Below, one piece after another: positions 50,849 through 60,180 of a DNA stretch of 64,000 nt. The first letter of the stretch is position 1. Each line of letters opens with the position of its first letter. Source of the DNA: Spirochaetaceae bacterium (GTDB lineage: Bacteria; Myxococcota_A; UBA9160; UBA4427); the NCBI GenBank assembly GCA_020632655.1, contig JACKFD010000005.1:186001-250000 (forward strand). The letters run 5' to 3'. Below the pieces are notes generated by a model. The model was not told where the DNA came from, searched no databases, and saw only the letters and a program-made list of their open reading frames with translations. The translations under genes and the position numbers were made by a program.

Positions 50849-51888
50849 GTCGACGGGCCGCCGTCGTCACCGGGCGTGCGCCCGAGGAGCGCCATGGCCT
50901 CCGCGCAGGCGGCCCGGAGCCGCTCCGCCTCGTCCTCGGGCAGCTGTGGGGCGCGACGTGCCGGCAGGCCGTGGGAGAGCGCGGCCGCGTGCTCGATCCA
51001 GGCAGAGCCGTCGGCCCGCGTGTCGTCCGGCAGCTCGAGGAACCCGGCGATGCGCGTGAGCACCTCCTGGGGTCGCGTCACGAGATCCTCGAAGCGGACG
51101 TCGAGGAAGGCCTCCTTCGGCAGGCTCTTTCGGGCCCGCTCCCCGTTCCGGATCTGATCGCTCCAGTAGCGCCCGTAGAGCTCGATCGGTGGCCGCGCGG
51201 CGAGCAGCCGATCGATCGCCGGGCCGTCCTCGCGTTCGAGGCGCTCGAGCCCCTCGTGGCTGTACTCGATCTCGCCCGCGAGCCCGTTCATCACGGCGAC
51301 GGCGACGCGCAGCACGGGGTACTCGCGCATCGAGAGCGCCGCCTCGAGGCCGTCGCGATGGATGTGGACGAAGCGCGCGTCGGGGAAGAACTCGACGAGG
51401 TCCGAGAGGTAGTCGATCGAGGTGCCCGATCGCTCGATCCAGCAGGCCTTGCCCGTGGTCTCGACGAGCCAGTCGAAGATCGCGCGGTAGTGCCGGTCGA
51501 GGGTCTGGACCGGCGCTGCCTCGACGCGCGACAAGAGGCGATCGAAGAGGCGATCCGGCTCGTCCGAGATGCGGGGGATCGCGATCGCGAGGGCCCAGGG
51601 GACGGGATCGCCGAGACGATGTCGCGCCTTGGGATCGTCGAAGGGGTAGACGACCTCCGGCACCTCCCCGCCGCGCTTCATCACCATCGTGAGCATCGGA
51701 TGGTCGAGCCGCAGCTGGTCCGCGAGCTCGCGGCCCGGGACGGGACGGCGCTCGAAGCGGAAGAACTGGTCGATGCCCGAGAAGAGCTCGAAGACGTTCA
51801 GCACGCGCTCGTTCATCGCGAGCATGCGCGAGAGGAGCGTCGAGCCGCAGCGACCCGTGCCGACGACGAAGCGCGCCGGCGCACTCAC
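50845..51888 (-). CDS. Sulfotransferase family protein, copy 2
   Basis: A 347-residue sulfotransferase with the phosphosulfate loop VVGTGRCGSTLLSRML (residues 8-23) and 3'-phosphate strand FVHIHRDGLEAALSM. Shorter and different in detail from the copy at 26400. It overlaps the DUF1214 gene by 4 bases and is the last gene of the five-gene minus-strand operon beginning at 55988. It also converges on the ATP-grasp cluster, but strand and coupling place it with the degradative operon. The acceptor is unknown. Confidence 0.85.
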   Translation of the reverse strand: MSAPARFVVGTGRCGSTLLSRMLAMNERVLNVFELFSGIDQFFRFERRPVPGRELADQLRLDHPMLTMVMKRGGEVPEVVYPFDDPKARHRLGDPVPWALAIAIPRISDEPDRLFDRLLSRVEAAPVQTLDRHYRAIFDWLVETTGKACWIERSGTSIDYLSDLVEFFPDARFVHIHRDGLEAALSMREYPVLRVAVAVMNGLAGEIEYSHEGLERLEREDGPAIDRLLAARPPIELYGRYWSDQIRNGERARKSLPKEAFLDVRFEDLVTRPQEVLTRIAGFLELPDDTRADGSAWIEHAAALSHGLPARRAPQLPEDEAERLRAACAEAMALLGRTPGDDGGPST

Positions 51889-53015
51889 GCCGGTCGCTTC
51901 CAGGCGATCCGCTCGCAGGCGATCTCCGGCATGGGATCGACGCCACGCGACCAGCGGAAGACGAGCGTGCCGTGGCGATGCCCCTTCGGATCGATCCAGT
52001 TGCGATGGACGGAGCCTTCGGGCGGGGGCGTATGCGCGATCAGTGCGCGGATCGTGCCGTCGGGCCCGGCGACGGCGCTCCCGGCGTTCAGATGCGACTC
52101 GCGGCGCCCGTAGCCGATCGTCTCGTACCAGTAGCTCGCGAGGCCGAGGCTCCAGAAGGCGGCGCGGCCGGGCCGGAAGGAGATCGCGAGCGCCTCGTCC
52201 GGCCCGATCTCGAACCAGCCGCAGGAGAAGTGGTGGCCCGAGGGCGGGGCGATGTCCGTCGAGCGGTCGGCCTCGAGCTGGGGCACGAAGCGATTGACGG
52301 CGAAGCCGCGCCAGTACTCGGACACGTCGGCCCAGAGCACCGGTGTGTCGACCGCGAAGTCCACCGTCCGTTCGAGGCCCTCGCGGATCGCGTCGAGGGA
52401 GAAGGGGGCTCGCGATCCCTCGGCGCCTTCGCGTTCGATCGTGAAGCGCCCCGGGGCGAGGCCCGTCCAGTCCGGCGCGTATTGGCGGATCATCATGTAG
52501 CGCGTGCGCTCGTCCGTGCGGATCCAGTTGCCATCGTGCGGCTCGGGCGAGAGCACGACCTCGACGCGACCGTCCGCGTCGACCTCGAGGGTCTCCTCCG
52601 TGATCGAGGCGAGCAGATGGCTCGGGTCGTGGATGCCGATCTTGCCCGTGTAGACGCCGAGCTCGAAGAGCGGGGCGTCGCCGCGATTTCCCCGGATGCG
52701 ATGGGTCGCGCGGCCGTCGAGGAAGCCGTGCAGGTAGCGGGCGTCGGAGGTGACGCCCTCGTACTGCACCATGCGCCCGACCATCGGCGTGAGCGCCGGA
52801 TGCTCGAGGTCCGCGAGCTCGAAGACGTTCTCGAAGCCGACCCGCGCCATGCGCAGCAGGTGGCGGTAGCCCTCGGCGAGGGTGCGCTCGTCGCGGGGCG
52901 TCTCGGGTCTGCGGAGCACGTCGCCCGCGCGCTTGAGTGCGTCGCAGAACTCGTCCCAGAGCTGGCCGGGGTCGGCGTCGGAGCCTTGCAGTCTCGTTCG
53001 CTTCGATGCGGTCAT
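51885..53015 (-). CDS. DUF1214-type protein, copy 2
   Basis: A 376-residue paralogue of the protein at 24254. It shares an LWDEFCDALKRAGDVL-like start, GYRHLLRMARVGFENVF, a GNWIRTD turn and the C-terminal DUF1214 strands (FWSLGLASYWYETIGY, RALIAHTPPP, NWIDPKGH). It overlaps both neighbours by 4 bases (ATGA at each end), so production is tightly coupled to BKACE and the sulfotransferase. The family's reaction is unproven. Confidence 0.75.
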   Translation of the reverse strand: MTASKRTRLQGSDADPGQLWDEFCDALKRAGDVLRRPETPRDERTLAEGYRHLLRMARVGFENVFELADLEHPALTPMVGRMVQYEGVTSDARYLHGFLDGRATHRIRGNRGDAPLFELGVYTGKIGIHDPSHLLASITEETLEVDADGRVEVVLSPEPHDGNWIRTDERTRYMMIRQYAPDWTGLAPGRFTIEREGAEGSRAPFSLDAIREGLERTVDFAVDTPVLWADVSEYWRGFAVNRFVPQLEADRSTDIAPPSGHHFSCGWFEIGPDEALAISFRPGRAAFWSLGLASYWYETIGYGRRESHLNAGSAVAGPDGTIRALIAHTPPPEGSVHRNWIDPKGHRHGTLVFRWSRGVDPMPEIACERIAWKRPA

Positions 53016-53902
53016 GCTCGGACTCCCATCAGCTCGGCGGCCTCCGCCGGCGTGGCGACCCGACGTCCCACCTCGGCGCAGAGCTGCGCCGCCCGTTCGA
53101 GCAGCTCGACGTTCGTCGGCTGCCCCGGCCCGGCGTAGTCCTCGAGTCCGATGCGCAGATGTCCGCCGCGTTCGAGGGCGAGACGACCGACCGGGTTCTC
53201 GAGGACGTCTCCGCCGGGCAGCGCGACGGAAAAGGGCAGGGGGCAGTCGCCCATCATGTCGAGGTAGGCGGCGAGTCCGGCCTCGGTCGCCGGGATGCCG
53301 AAGGGCGCGTAGGACGAGCCGAAGAAGATCTTGATCTGACCGCCGTGTCGCACGCGCCCGGAGCGCACGTAGGCGACGGCCGTGCGCATGAAGCTCCCGT
53401 CGAAGATCGAGAAGCTGATCGGGACTGCCAGGTCCGTGCAGGTGTCGACCATGTGACGGATGTCGGCATTCGAGTTCAGGTAGACCGTCTCGTTCGCACT
53501 CGGCGCGCCGTCGGGCTCGTAGACGCCGAGGTTGAGGGAGCCGGGGTCGACGATCCCCATGCGCAGCACGCCCGCCCGGGCGAGGGCCGGGATATGCCCG
53601 TAGCGCCGCTCGACCGTCGTATGCGGTCCGCCCCCGGTCATCGTCGGGTAGAGGAACGCCCCCGGCCGCGCCTCGAGGACCCGGCTCCAGGCCCGGACGT
53701 AGGGCGCCGGGTCGTGCTCCGCCGTCACCATGTCGATCACGGGGTCGTCGTTGTGGTTGTGCACGATCGAGGCGCCGGCGTCGATGCACGCGATCGCGTC
53801 GGCGGCGATCTCCTCGGGCGTGCGCGGGACGTGGGGATTGCGTTCGCGGGTCGTCGTGCCGTTGATCGCCGCCTCGAGGATGACGGGGGTGCCCAGGCTC
53901 AT
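53012..53902 (-). CDS. BKACE (beta-keto acid cleavage enzyme, DUF849)
   Basis: A 296-residue TIM-barrel protein of the beta-keto acid cleavage enzyme family. It starts PVILEAAINGTTTRERNPHVP; the zinc pair is in IVHNHND, and GIVDPGSLNLG and FGSSYAPFG follow. BKACE uses acetyl-CoA to split a beta-keto acid into acetoacetate and an acyl-CoA, as with 3-keto-5-aminohexanoate in lysine fermentation. The substrate of this member is undetermined. The ATG at 53902 is 56 bases after the LLM stop; it overlaps the DUF1214 gene by 4 bases. Confidence 0.85.
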   Translation of the reverse strand: MSLGTPVILEAAINGTTTRERNPHVPRTPEEIAADAIACIDAGASIVHNHNDDPVIDMVTAEHDPAPYVRAWSRVLEARPGAFLYPTMTGGGPHTTVERRYGHIPALARAGVLRMGIVDPGSLNLGVYEPDGAPSANETVYLNSNADIRHMVDTCTDLAVPISFSIFDGSFMRTAVAYVRSGRVRHGGQIKIFFGSSYAPFGIPATEAGLAAYLDMMGDCPLPFSVALPGGDVLENPVGRLALERGGHLRIGLEDYAGPGQPTNVELLERAAQLCAEVGRRVATPAEAAELMGVRA

Positions 53903-53958
53903 GTCCGATCTCCGCTCCTTCGATCTGGCGTGACGCCCTGCGTGGCGCGCCGCTCGGT

Positions 53959-54834
53959 TCAGCCCCGCGCCTGCGGCGAGAGTCCGTAGGTCTCGGCGAA
54001 GGCGCTCATCTCGTCGAGCTTGTAGTCGAGCGTGCGGGGCGTCGCGCGCAGGCCCTCGGTCCAGGGCGGCTTGAGGTAGTCCGTGACGCCCCACTCGCGT
54101 AGCTGCGCCATCCGCTCCGGCGTAGGCTCCGTGCAGCCCACGACGAGCCGGAAACCGTCGAGCGTGCCGCGAGCCTCGATCCGTGCGGCCTTCGCCCGCG
54201 CGACGTAGTCCTCGATCTCCTTCCAGGGGTAGACCGCGCCCTCCCAGCCGTCGTGCCGTGCTGCGCGACGGAACGCGGCGTCGGAGGTGCCGCCGATGTA
54301 GATCGGGATGCGGGCGGGCGGCGTAGGCAGCATGCGCACGCGCGGGAACGAATAGAACTCGCCTTCGTGCTCGACCATCTCGCCGGTCCAGAGCTTGCGC
54401 AGCACCGCGAGCTGCTCGTCGGCGTGGCGCCCGCGCGCGTGGAAGGGCCGGCCGCCGAGCTCGAACTCGAGCTTCTGCCAGCCGACCCCGACGCCGAGAT
54501 GGATGCGGCCGCCGGTCAGGACTGCGGCCGTGCTGATCGCCTTGGCCGCGGTGAACGCGTCGCGAAGAGGGAGGATGTAGACGGTCGACAGGAAGTGGAG
54601 GTGCGGGGCGTCGCGGGCAAGGGACGTGAACTGCACCCAGGGATCCGGCCAGGGCACGGAATCCTCCCAGGGCGCCACGCCGTCCTCGGCGATCTCGTAG
54701 CGATCGACCTGGGTCTCCGCCGTCACCCAATGGTCACCGAGGGTGACGCCGAAGAAGCCGAGGGCCTCCGCATGACGCGCGAGGATCGGCAGCTCGTCGA
54801 TCGGCGTGTAGCCCATTCCATGCCAGAAACGCAT
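53959..54834 (-). CDS. LLM-class F420-type oxidoreductase
   Basis: A 291-residue luciferase-like oxidoreductase of the F420-dependent type: GVTLGDHWV in the first barrel strands, STAAVLTGGRIHLGVGVGWQKLEFE, and IPIYIGGTSDAAFRRAARHD. Likely uses F420H2 or FMNH2 to hydroxylate or reduce a ring. It is the second gene of the five-gene operon, 35 bases after the DUF7064-like gene. The ATG at 54834 opens the first strand, and the longer frame upstream is antisense-like. Confidence 0.85.
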   Translation of the reverse strand: MRFWHGMGYTPIDELPILARHAEALGFFGVTLGDHWVTAETQVDRYEIAEDGVAPWEDSVPWPDPWVQFTSLARDAPHLHFLSTVYILPLRDAFTAAKAISTAAVLTGGRIHLGVGVGWQKLEFELGGRPFHARGRHADEQLAVLRKLWTGEMVEHEGEFYSFPRVRMLPTPPARIPIYIGGTSDAAFRRAARHDGWEGAVYPWKEIEDYVARAKAARIEARGTLDGFRLVVGCTEPTPERMAQLREWGVTDYLKPPWTEGLRATPRTLDYKLDEMSAFAETYGLSPQARG

Positions 54835-54869
54835 GAGCGACCTCCAGCCCGCGCGCCCCGCGCGGCTCG

Positions 54870-55988
54870 TCAGGGGGCGACGGCGTCGGGCGTCTCGAAG
54901 CCGTAGGGATGGTAGATCCCGGCGACGACGTTCTCGTGCATGCCGTAGCCGATCTCGCCGGTCGAGAGCTCCCAGCGGCAGAGCATCTCGTTCAGTCCCT
55001 GGATCTCCGCGAACTGCTTCGGGTCGCGCATGTCCCATCGCAGGCCTTCGACCGCGAGCGGGCCCTGGTACCAGCCGAGCCCCCACTTGCCGTCGGGTCG
55101 ATAGCCCGACCCGCCGAGCAGGTAGTTCGTCCGTAGCGGCGTGCCGATCGCGACGAGGTCGCTGTGCGCGAAGCTGAGCTTCGTGCGGGCGATCTCGCGG
55201 GTGCCCGGCTTGAAGGTGATCTCGTGCTTCGGGCTGCCGAGATGGATCGGCGGCTCGTCGATCCCGAAGCGTGGCACCTGGACCGCCTCCTCCATGTGCC
55301 GGTTGCCCTTCGCGTCCTCGTCGAAGTAGACCTTGATCATGAAGTCGTCGAACTGCATCGGGATCCAGTTGTGGAAATGCCCGAACTCGCCCGCCGGGCG
55401 GTACTTGGCGAGGATGCCCGGCGGCTCGGGCTCGCCCGTGTTGGGTCGCACGCCCCAGGAATGGTCACGCGCGCCCTTCCAGCGATCGGGCGTGACCTCG
55501 TAGGTCTTCCCGTCGACGCGGATGCGGCCCGAGTAGAGGCCGACCTGGGCGAATCGCGTCGTGTGCTCGGTCAGGCGATTGCCCATCCGTCGGATCGTGG
55601 GGGGCTCTTCGACGGCGGGGACGAAGCCCTCGAAGACGAGGTCGAAGTCGACGCCCCACTCGTTCGGCTCGCAGAAGACCCGGAGCTTCCTGAGCCCCTC
55701 GATCACCTCGACGCCGAAGGGGCCGACCGTCGTGTCGAGGCGATCGTGGCCGAGCTCGCGGGAGGCGCGCACGCAGTGGTGGAAGTCGCCGTGGGAGACC
55801 GTGACGAAGGCGTCGATCACGCCGAGGTTCGGGTACTGCCCCATGCCCGTGATCAGGAAGATCTCGTCGCTGCAGGGATGGCAGTTGAAGTAGTAGCGGT
55901 CGTAGAAGGTGCGATCCCCCGAGTAGACGTGATCGAAGGTCTCGGGGGTCTGGTGGGCCAGGAAGTCGTCCATCGGTCCGAGGGGCAT
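54870..55988 (-). CDS. DUF7064/AttH-like protein, copy 2
   Basis: A 372-residue paralogue of the gene at 31576. The central RDHSWGVRPN (about residues 194-203) corresponds to RDKSWGPR there, with an aromatic-rich N-terminal half (FYDRYYFNCHP) and HFHNWIPMQFDDFMIKVYFD. AGGAG lies 6 bases before the ATG at 55988. It is the first gene of the five-gene operon and divergent from a P450 across 183 bases. Possible role: binding, dehydrating or isomerising a hydrophobic substrate oxidised by the P450. Confidence 0.65.
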   Translation of the reverse strand: MPLGPMDDFLAHQTPETFDHVYSGDRTFYDRYYFNCHPCSDEIFLITGMGQYPNLGVIDAFVTVSHGDFHHCVRASRELGHDRLDTTVGPFGVEVIEGLRKLRVFCEPNEWGVDFDLVFEGFVPAVEEPPTIRRMGNRLTEHTTRFAQVGLYSGRIRVDGKTYEVTPDRWKGARDHSWGVRPNTGEPEPPGILAKYRPAGEFGHFHNWIPMQFDDFMIKVYFDEDAKGNRHMEEAVQVPRFGIDEPPIHLGSPKHEITFKPGTREIARTKLSFAHSDLVAIGTPLRTNYLLGGSGYRPDGKWGLGWYQGPLAVEGLRWDMRDPKQFAEIQGLNEMLCRWELSTGEIGYGMHENVVAGIYHPYGFETPDAVAP

Positions 55989-56171
55989 CGTCTCTCCTGA
56001 GGCGCGAGTCGCGGGATCCGGATGCGGGGGCGGGCGGCGCGGCCGCCCCGGGAGCCTCGATCCTATCGGATGGGACGGCCCACAACAGGCCCCGCGACCG
56101 GCGCTAGACTGGCCCGACCCGAGCCGCGCGCGCCGGACCGAACGAACGGATGGCCGAGACGAGGAGCCCCC

Positions 56172-57431
56172 ATGCCCATCGACGTCGACCCGAACGACCT
56201 GATCCACCCCAACAATTACGGCCTCGCCGGTCAGCCCCACGACACGTGGACGAAGCTTCGGGCGGAGGCGCCCGTGTTCTACTGCGACACGGACTACTGC
56301 GAGCCCTTCTACGCGATCACGCGCCACGCCGACATCATGGACATCTCGGGCAAGCCCGGGATCTTCAGCAACATCGAGGGCCCGACCGTCTTCACGCCCG
56401 CGCAGCGCCGCATGCGCGAGAACCGCGACGGAACCGGCTTCGGCAACATGAAGACCATCATCGAGATGGATCCCCCGAAGCACCGCGAGTTCCGCAAGGT
56501 CGCGAGCGGCTTCTTCACGCCGCGCAACATCCATCACCTCGACGACATCGTGGCCGAGTGTGCGCGGGAGCAGGTCGACAAGCTCGGTCGCGAGGGCGAG
56601 ACGGATTTCGTCGAGGCGATCGCCCAGCGTCATCCCCTGCGCGTGCTCGGCACGATCCTCGGCGTCGAGCGCGAGGACGAGGACCTGATGCTGCGCCTGA
56701 CGCAGGAGCTCTTCGCCTCCGAGGACCCGGATCTGCAACGGGCGGGCGAGGACCGCGAGGCCGCGAGCGCCTCCCTCGGCGCCGACTTCATGCAGCTCTT
56801 CACTCGCATCATCCAGGACCGGCGCGCGAATCCCCGCGACGATCTCGCGAGCCTGCTCGCGAACGCGAAGATGGAGGATGGCTCGCCGATGGGTCCGATC
56901 GAGACCTTCGGCTACTTCCTGATCGTCTTCACGGCGGGGCACGACACGACGCGCAACGCGATCTCGGGCGGCATGCAGGCCCTGCTCGAGCATCCGGACC
57001 AGCTCGCGAAGCTCTGTGCGAATCCCGACCTCTCGAAGTCGGCGGTCGAGGAGATCGTGCGCTGGACCTCGCCGGTCAACTACATGAAGCGCTACCTGCT
57101 CGAGGACGTCGAGCTGAACGGCGTGCAGATGCGGCGCGGCGAGCAGCTCGCGATGTTCTACGGCTCCGCCAATCGCGACGAGAAGGTCTTCGACCGTCCC
57201 TTCGAGTTCGACATCACGCGCCATCCGAACCGCCATCTCGGCTTCGGGACGGGCGAGCATTTCTGTCTCGGCGCGCACGTGGCGAGACTCAGCTCCCGGG
57301 CGCTCTTCCTCGAGCTCGCACGGCGGATCGAGGTGATGGAGCCGGCCGGTGATCCGACGCATATCGCCTCGAGCTTCGTCGTCGGGCTCAAGACCCTGCC
57401 GATCCGGTACCGCCTCCGCCCCGCGGCCTGA
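56172..57431 (+). CDS. Cytochrome P450, copy 2
   Basis: A 419-residue P450 with all expected motifs: I-helix TAGHDTT (residues 254-260), ExxR at Glu294-Arg297, and heme loop FGTGEHFCLGAHVAR with Cys365. The stretch IIEMDPPKHREFRKVASGFFTPR is like bacterial P450s of the CYP124/125/142 and linalool-hydroxylase groups, which oxidise terminal methyls of terpenoids or steroid side chains; this is a tentative grouping. GAGGAG lies 5 bases before the ATG. No ferredoxin gene is adjacent. It is divergent from the DUF7064/LLM/BKACE operon. Confidence 0.9.
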   Translation: MPIDVDPNDLIHPNNYGLAGQPHDTWTKLRAEAPVFYCDTDYCEPFYAITRHADIMDISGKPGIFSNIEGPTVFTPAQRRMRENRDGTGFGNMKTIIEMDPPKHREFRKVASGFFTPRNIHHLDDIVAECAREQVDKLGREGETDFVEAIAQRHPLRVLGTILGVEREDEDLMLRLTQELFASEDPDLQRAGEDREAASASLGADFMQLFTRIIQDRRANPRDDLASLLANAKMEDGSPMGPIETFGYFLIVFTAGHDTTRNAISGGMQALLEHPDQLAKLCANPDLSKSAVEEIVRWTSPVNYMKRYLLEDVELNGVQMRRGEQLAMFYGSANRDEKVFDRPFEFDITRHPNRHLGFGTGEHFCLGAHVARLSSRALFLELARRIEVMEPAGDPTHIASSFVVGLKTLPIRYRLRPAA

Positions 57432-57524
57432 GTCGCGGACGCTCCGCCGGCGAGCGACCGATCGGCTCCGGCCGCGCCTCCATTCGCGCTGTCATACCGC
57501 CCCCCCGCCACTCGAGGACCCGAC

Positions 57525-57929
57525 ATGTCCGACTCCGCGGCCACGCCCTACGCCTTCACGAAGCTCGTCGTCCACGACCTCGAGGGCATGCGCGACTTCT
57601 ACGAGAACGTCTACGGCCTTCGGGAGTTCGACCGCGTGAAGGCTGCGATCGGCGGCCAGCCGATCGACGAGATCATGCTCGGGGTCGATTCGGGCTTCGG
57701 CCCCGGCTCCCTCATCCTGCTCCAGTTCGTCGGGGCGCCCGCGCCGACGCCGGGCGCGATCATCCTGGGCTTCGTCACATCGGACCTCGACGACCTCGTC
57801 GACCGCGTCGTCCGCCACGGCGGCAGCGTGCACGAGGCGCCCTCGAAGTCCGAGGCGGCGCCCGTCCGCGTGGCCTTCGTGCGGGATCCGGAAGGCAACC
57901 TGACCGAGTGCGTCCAGATGCTCGAGTGA
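57525..57929 (+). CDS. VOC family protein
   Basis: A 134-residue single-domain VOC protein: FTKLVVHDLEGMRDFYENVYG at the start and FVRDPEGNLTECVQMLE at the end, with Glu as the likely metal ligand. It follows the P450 on the same strand (93 bases), probably one transcript, and ends 10 bases from the convergent MFS gene. It is a second case in this window of a small VOC gene next to a P450. Confidence 0.8.
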   Translation: MSDSAATPYAFTKLVVHDLEGMRDFYENVYGLREFDRVKAAIGGQPIDEIMLGVDSGFGPGSLILLQFVGAPAPTPGAIILGFVTSDLDDLVDRVVRHGGSVHEAPSKSEAAPVRVAFVRDPEGNLTECVQMLE

Positions 57930-57939
57930 CGCGCGCCGC

Positions 57940-59175
57940 TCAGGCGGCCTTGGCCTCGAGATCCCGGAGATAGGTCCGCGCCCCGAGCACGTAGTGCACG
58001 GCGGCCCAGCCCATGCAGACGATCAGCGAGAGCAGTGCGTAGCGGATCTCCGCGCCGCCTCCGAAATGATCCGACAGGACGCCGACGACGATCGGCCCGA
58101 GGCCGAAGCCGACGATGTTCATCGCGAAGAGTCCGATCGCGGACATCGTCGCGCGCATCCGCGGTCGCACGAGCGCCTGCATGATCGCGTGGGTGAGACC
58201 CGAGTAGGTGTGGTTGAAGATCGTGGCACCGGCGATGCAGGCGACGGCGAGGGTCGCGTCCGCGGTCGAGTAGGCGACGAGCGAGAAGGGGATCGAGAGG
58301 ACGGCACCCGCCGCCGGGATCCAGAACTGCCATCGGAAGTCGCCCTGGCCGAAGCGATCCGCCGCCCAGCCCGCGCCGAAGACCGCGATGCCGCCCGTCA
58401 CGCCGGCGATCAGCCCGAGTCGCAGACCCGTCTCCGTGTAGCTGAGTCCGTGCACGCGGACGAGGAAGGAGGTGTGGAAGGCGCCGACGCCGGCGAGGAA
58501 GAGCGTCTGCACGGCGCTGCCCGCGAGCGCGTGGCGCATGGCGGGCATGCCCGCCATGAAGCGCAGGGTCGCGAGCAGGGGCTCGACCTCCGTGCGCGCC
58601 GGACCGTCGTAGCGCCCCCGCTCGGGCTCCTCGAGCGTGAGTCCGGCGAGCAGGGCCAGCAGCACGCCCGGCGCTCCGACCACGAGGAAGGCGGTCTTCC
58701 ATCCGACCACGTCCGTCAGATAGCCGCCCAGGATCAGACCGAAGAGCGTCCCGATCGGCACGCCGAGCGAGTAGAAGGAGATCGCCGTCGCGCGCCGCTC
58801 TGCGGGGAAGCTGTCGGAGATCATCGAGTGGGCGGGCGGGGTACAACCGGCCTCGCCGACCCCGACGCCGATGCGCGCCACGAGCAGCTCGGCGAAGCTG
58901 CGGGCGAACCCACAGAGCATCGTCATCGCGCTCCATAGCAGCAGGGCCACCGTGATGATCCGACTGCGTCGGCTGCGATCCGCGAAGCGCGCGATCGGCA
59001 GGCCCGCGAAGGTGTAGAAGATCGCGAAGGCGCCGCCGATCAGCAGACCGAGCTGACCGTCGGAGAGTCCGAGATCGGTCTTGACCGCCTCGCCGAGGAT
59101 GTTCATGACCTGCCGGTCCACGTGGTTCACCACGTAGATGACGAGCAGGAGTCCGAGGGTGTAACGGGCGCCCAT
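57940..59175 (-). CDS. MFS transporter, spinster-like
   Basis: A 411-residue major facilitator with 12 predicted transmembrane helices. The first-loop motif is GLPIARFADRSRRSRIITV, and helix 1 holds VNHVDRQVMNILGEAVK, which is typical of spinster-like and hexuronate-type bacterial members. RIGVGVGEAGCTPPAHSMI lies in helix 4-5. It probably imports or exports an organic acid or lipid-like compound; the neighbouring oxidative genes suggest uptake of their substrate. It is divergent from the TIM-barrel gene. Confidence 0.85.
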   Translation of the reverse strand: MGARYTLGLLLVIYVVNHVDRQVMNILGEAVKTDLGLSDGQLGLLIGGAFAIFYTFAGLPIARFADRSRRSRIITVALLLWSAMTMLCGFARSFAELLVARIGVGVGEAGCTPPAHSMISDSFPAERRATAISFYSLGVPIGTLFGLILGGYLTDVVGWKTAFLVVGAPGVLLALLAGLTLEEPERGRYDGPARTEVEPLLATLRFMAGMPAMRHALAGSAVQTLFLAGVGAFHTSFLVRVHGLSYTETGLRLGLIAGVTGGIAVFGAGWAADRFGQGDFRWQFWIPAAGAVLSIPFSLVAYSTADATLAVACIAGATIFNHTYSGLTHAIMQALVRPRMRATMSAIGLFAMNIVGFGLGPIVVGVLSDHFGGGAEIRYALLSLIVCMGWAAVHYVLGARTYLRDLEAKAA

Positions 59176-59264
59176 CAGGGTCGGGACCTGTGCATCGGGC
59201 CGGACGGTACACCAGCGCGGGACGCGGGGTACCGGAGTCCGGGTGCTGCGGATAGCCTTCCCGG

Positions 59265-60083
59265 ATGCCGCGCTACGGCCTCGCGACCCTCAACCACTCG
59301 CCGCTCCACGGCCTGCCCACGCGATGGGAGGCGCATCTCGATGCGGCGGTCGCAGCCGGCTTCGATGCGATCGCGCCGGACGTGTTCTGGCTGCGCGCTC
59401 TGGACGCGGAGGGCGTGGCCCTGCCTCGTCTCGCCGAGGCGCTCGAGGCCCGTGGTCTGGCCTGCATGGAGGTCGCGGGGCTCGCGATCGGCGACCCGGA
59501 GCCGACGCGCATCGAGGCCGACGAAAACCTTCGTTATGCCGCAGCGCTCGGCGCCGAGTTCGTGAATACGCGCTTCGTGAGCGAGATCGACGCGGGCGCG
59601 ATCGAGCATCTCCGCGTTCTCGCGTCGCGCTTCGCCGAGCACGGTACGCGCCTCGCCCTCGAGTTCTCGCGCGGGACGAAGCTGCGCGGCGTCGCGCATG
59701 GCCGCGAGCTGGCGGAGGCGCTCGCCGAGCACGGCGTCGGCGTCACCCTCGACACCTGGCATTTCTGCCTCTCTCCGGAGGGGCCGGACTGGGCGGCGCT
59801 CGAGGCGCTGCCCCTCGCGGCGCTCGCGAACGTGCAGCTCTCGGATGGGGTGCCCTACGCCGAGGGGCGCTTCGTCCAGGCGACGATGCACGAGCGGCGG
59901 CTTCCGGGGGAGGGCGGCTTCGACCTCGCGCGCTGTGCGCGGATCCTGGGCGGGAAGGGCTTCGACGGGGCGATCGTCGTCGAGGTGCTGAACGCCGAGC
60001 TCCGCAACGAGTCGCTCGAGGTCTTCGCGCGACGGGCGGCGGAGTCGGCGCGCGTCGCCTTCGATGACCGACTCCGCGAGTGA
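59265..60083 (+). CDS. Sugar-phosphate isomerase/epimerase-like TIM barrel
   Basis: A 272-residue protein of the xylose-isomerase-like TIM-barrel superfamily. Metal and proton-transfer residues are expected in LALEFS (Glu), TLDTWHF (Asp, His), LSDG, and VVEVLN (Glu). Such proteins act as epimerases, isomerases or dehydratases of sugars or inosose, and some occur in aromatic catabolism. The ATG at 59265 is the first codon of strand 1. Single gene, ending 74 bases before the UGSC-partner gene, which converges on it. Confidence 0.75.
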   Translation: MPRYGLATLNHSPLHGLPTRWEAHLDAAVAAGFDAIAPDVFWLRALDAEGVALPRLAEALEARGLACMEVAGLAIGDPEPTRIEADENLRYAAALGAEFVNTRFVSEIDAGAIEHLRVLASRFAEHGTRLALEFSRGTKLRGVAHGRELAEALAEHGVGVTLDTWHFCLSPEGPDWAALEALPLAALANVQLSDGVPYAEGRFVQATMHERRLPGEGGFDLARCARILGGKGFDGAIVVEVLNAELRNESLEVFARRAAESARVAFDDRLRE

Positions 60084-60110
60084 GCACGTCGCGCCCGCTC
60101 GAAATCCTCG

Positions 60111-60180
60111 CGTCGGCCGAATCAGAACCCCCGCGTCACCGCCCGCGTTGGCCGAATCAGAACCCTCGCGTCACCGCCCG
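60111..60180. repeat. 35-bp tandem duplication over a gene end
   Basis: Two adjacent 35-base copies (60111-60145 and 60146-60180) match at 33 of 35 positions. The right copy holds the last codons and stop of the UGSC-partner gene (minus strand); the left copy repeats them beyond the stop. The duplicated stop context could act as a back-up end to the gene. Confidence 0.85.
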
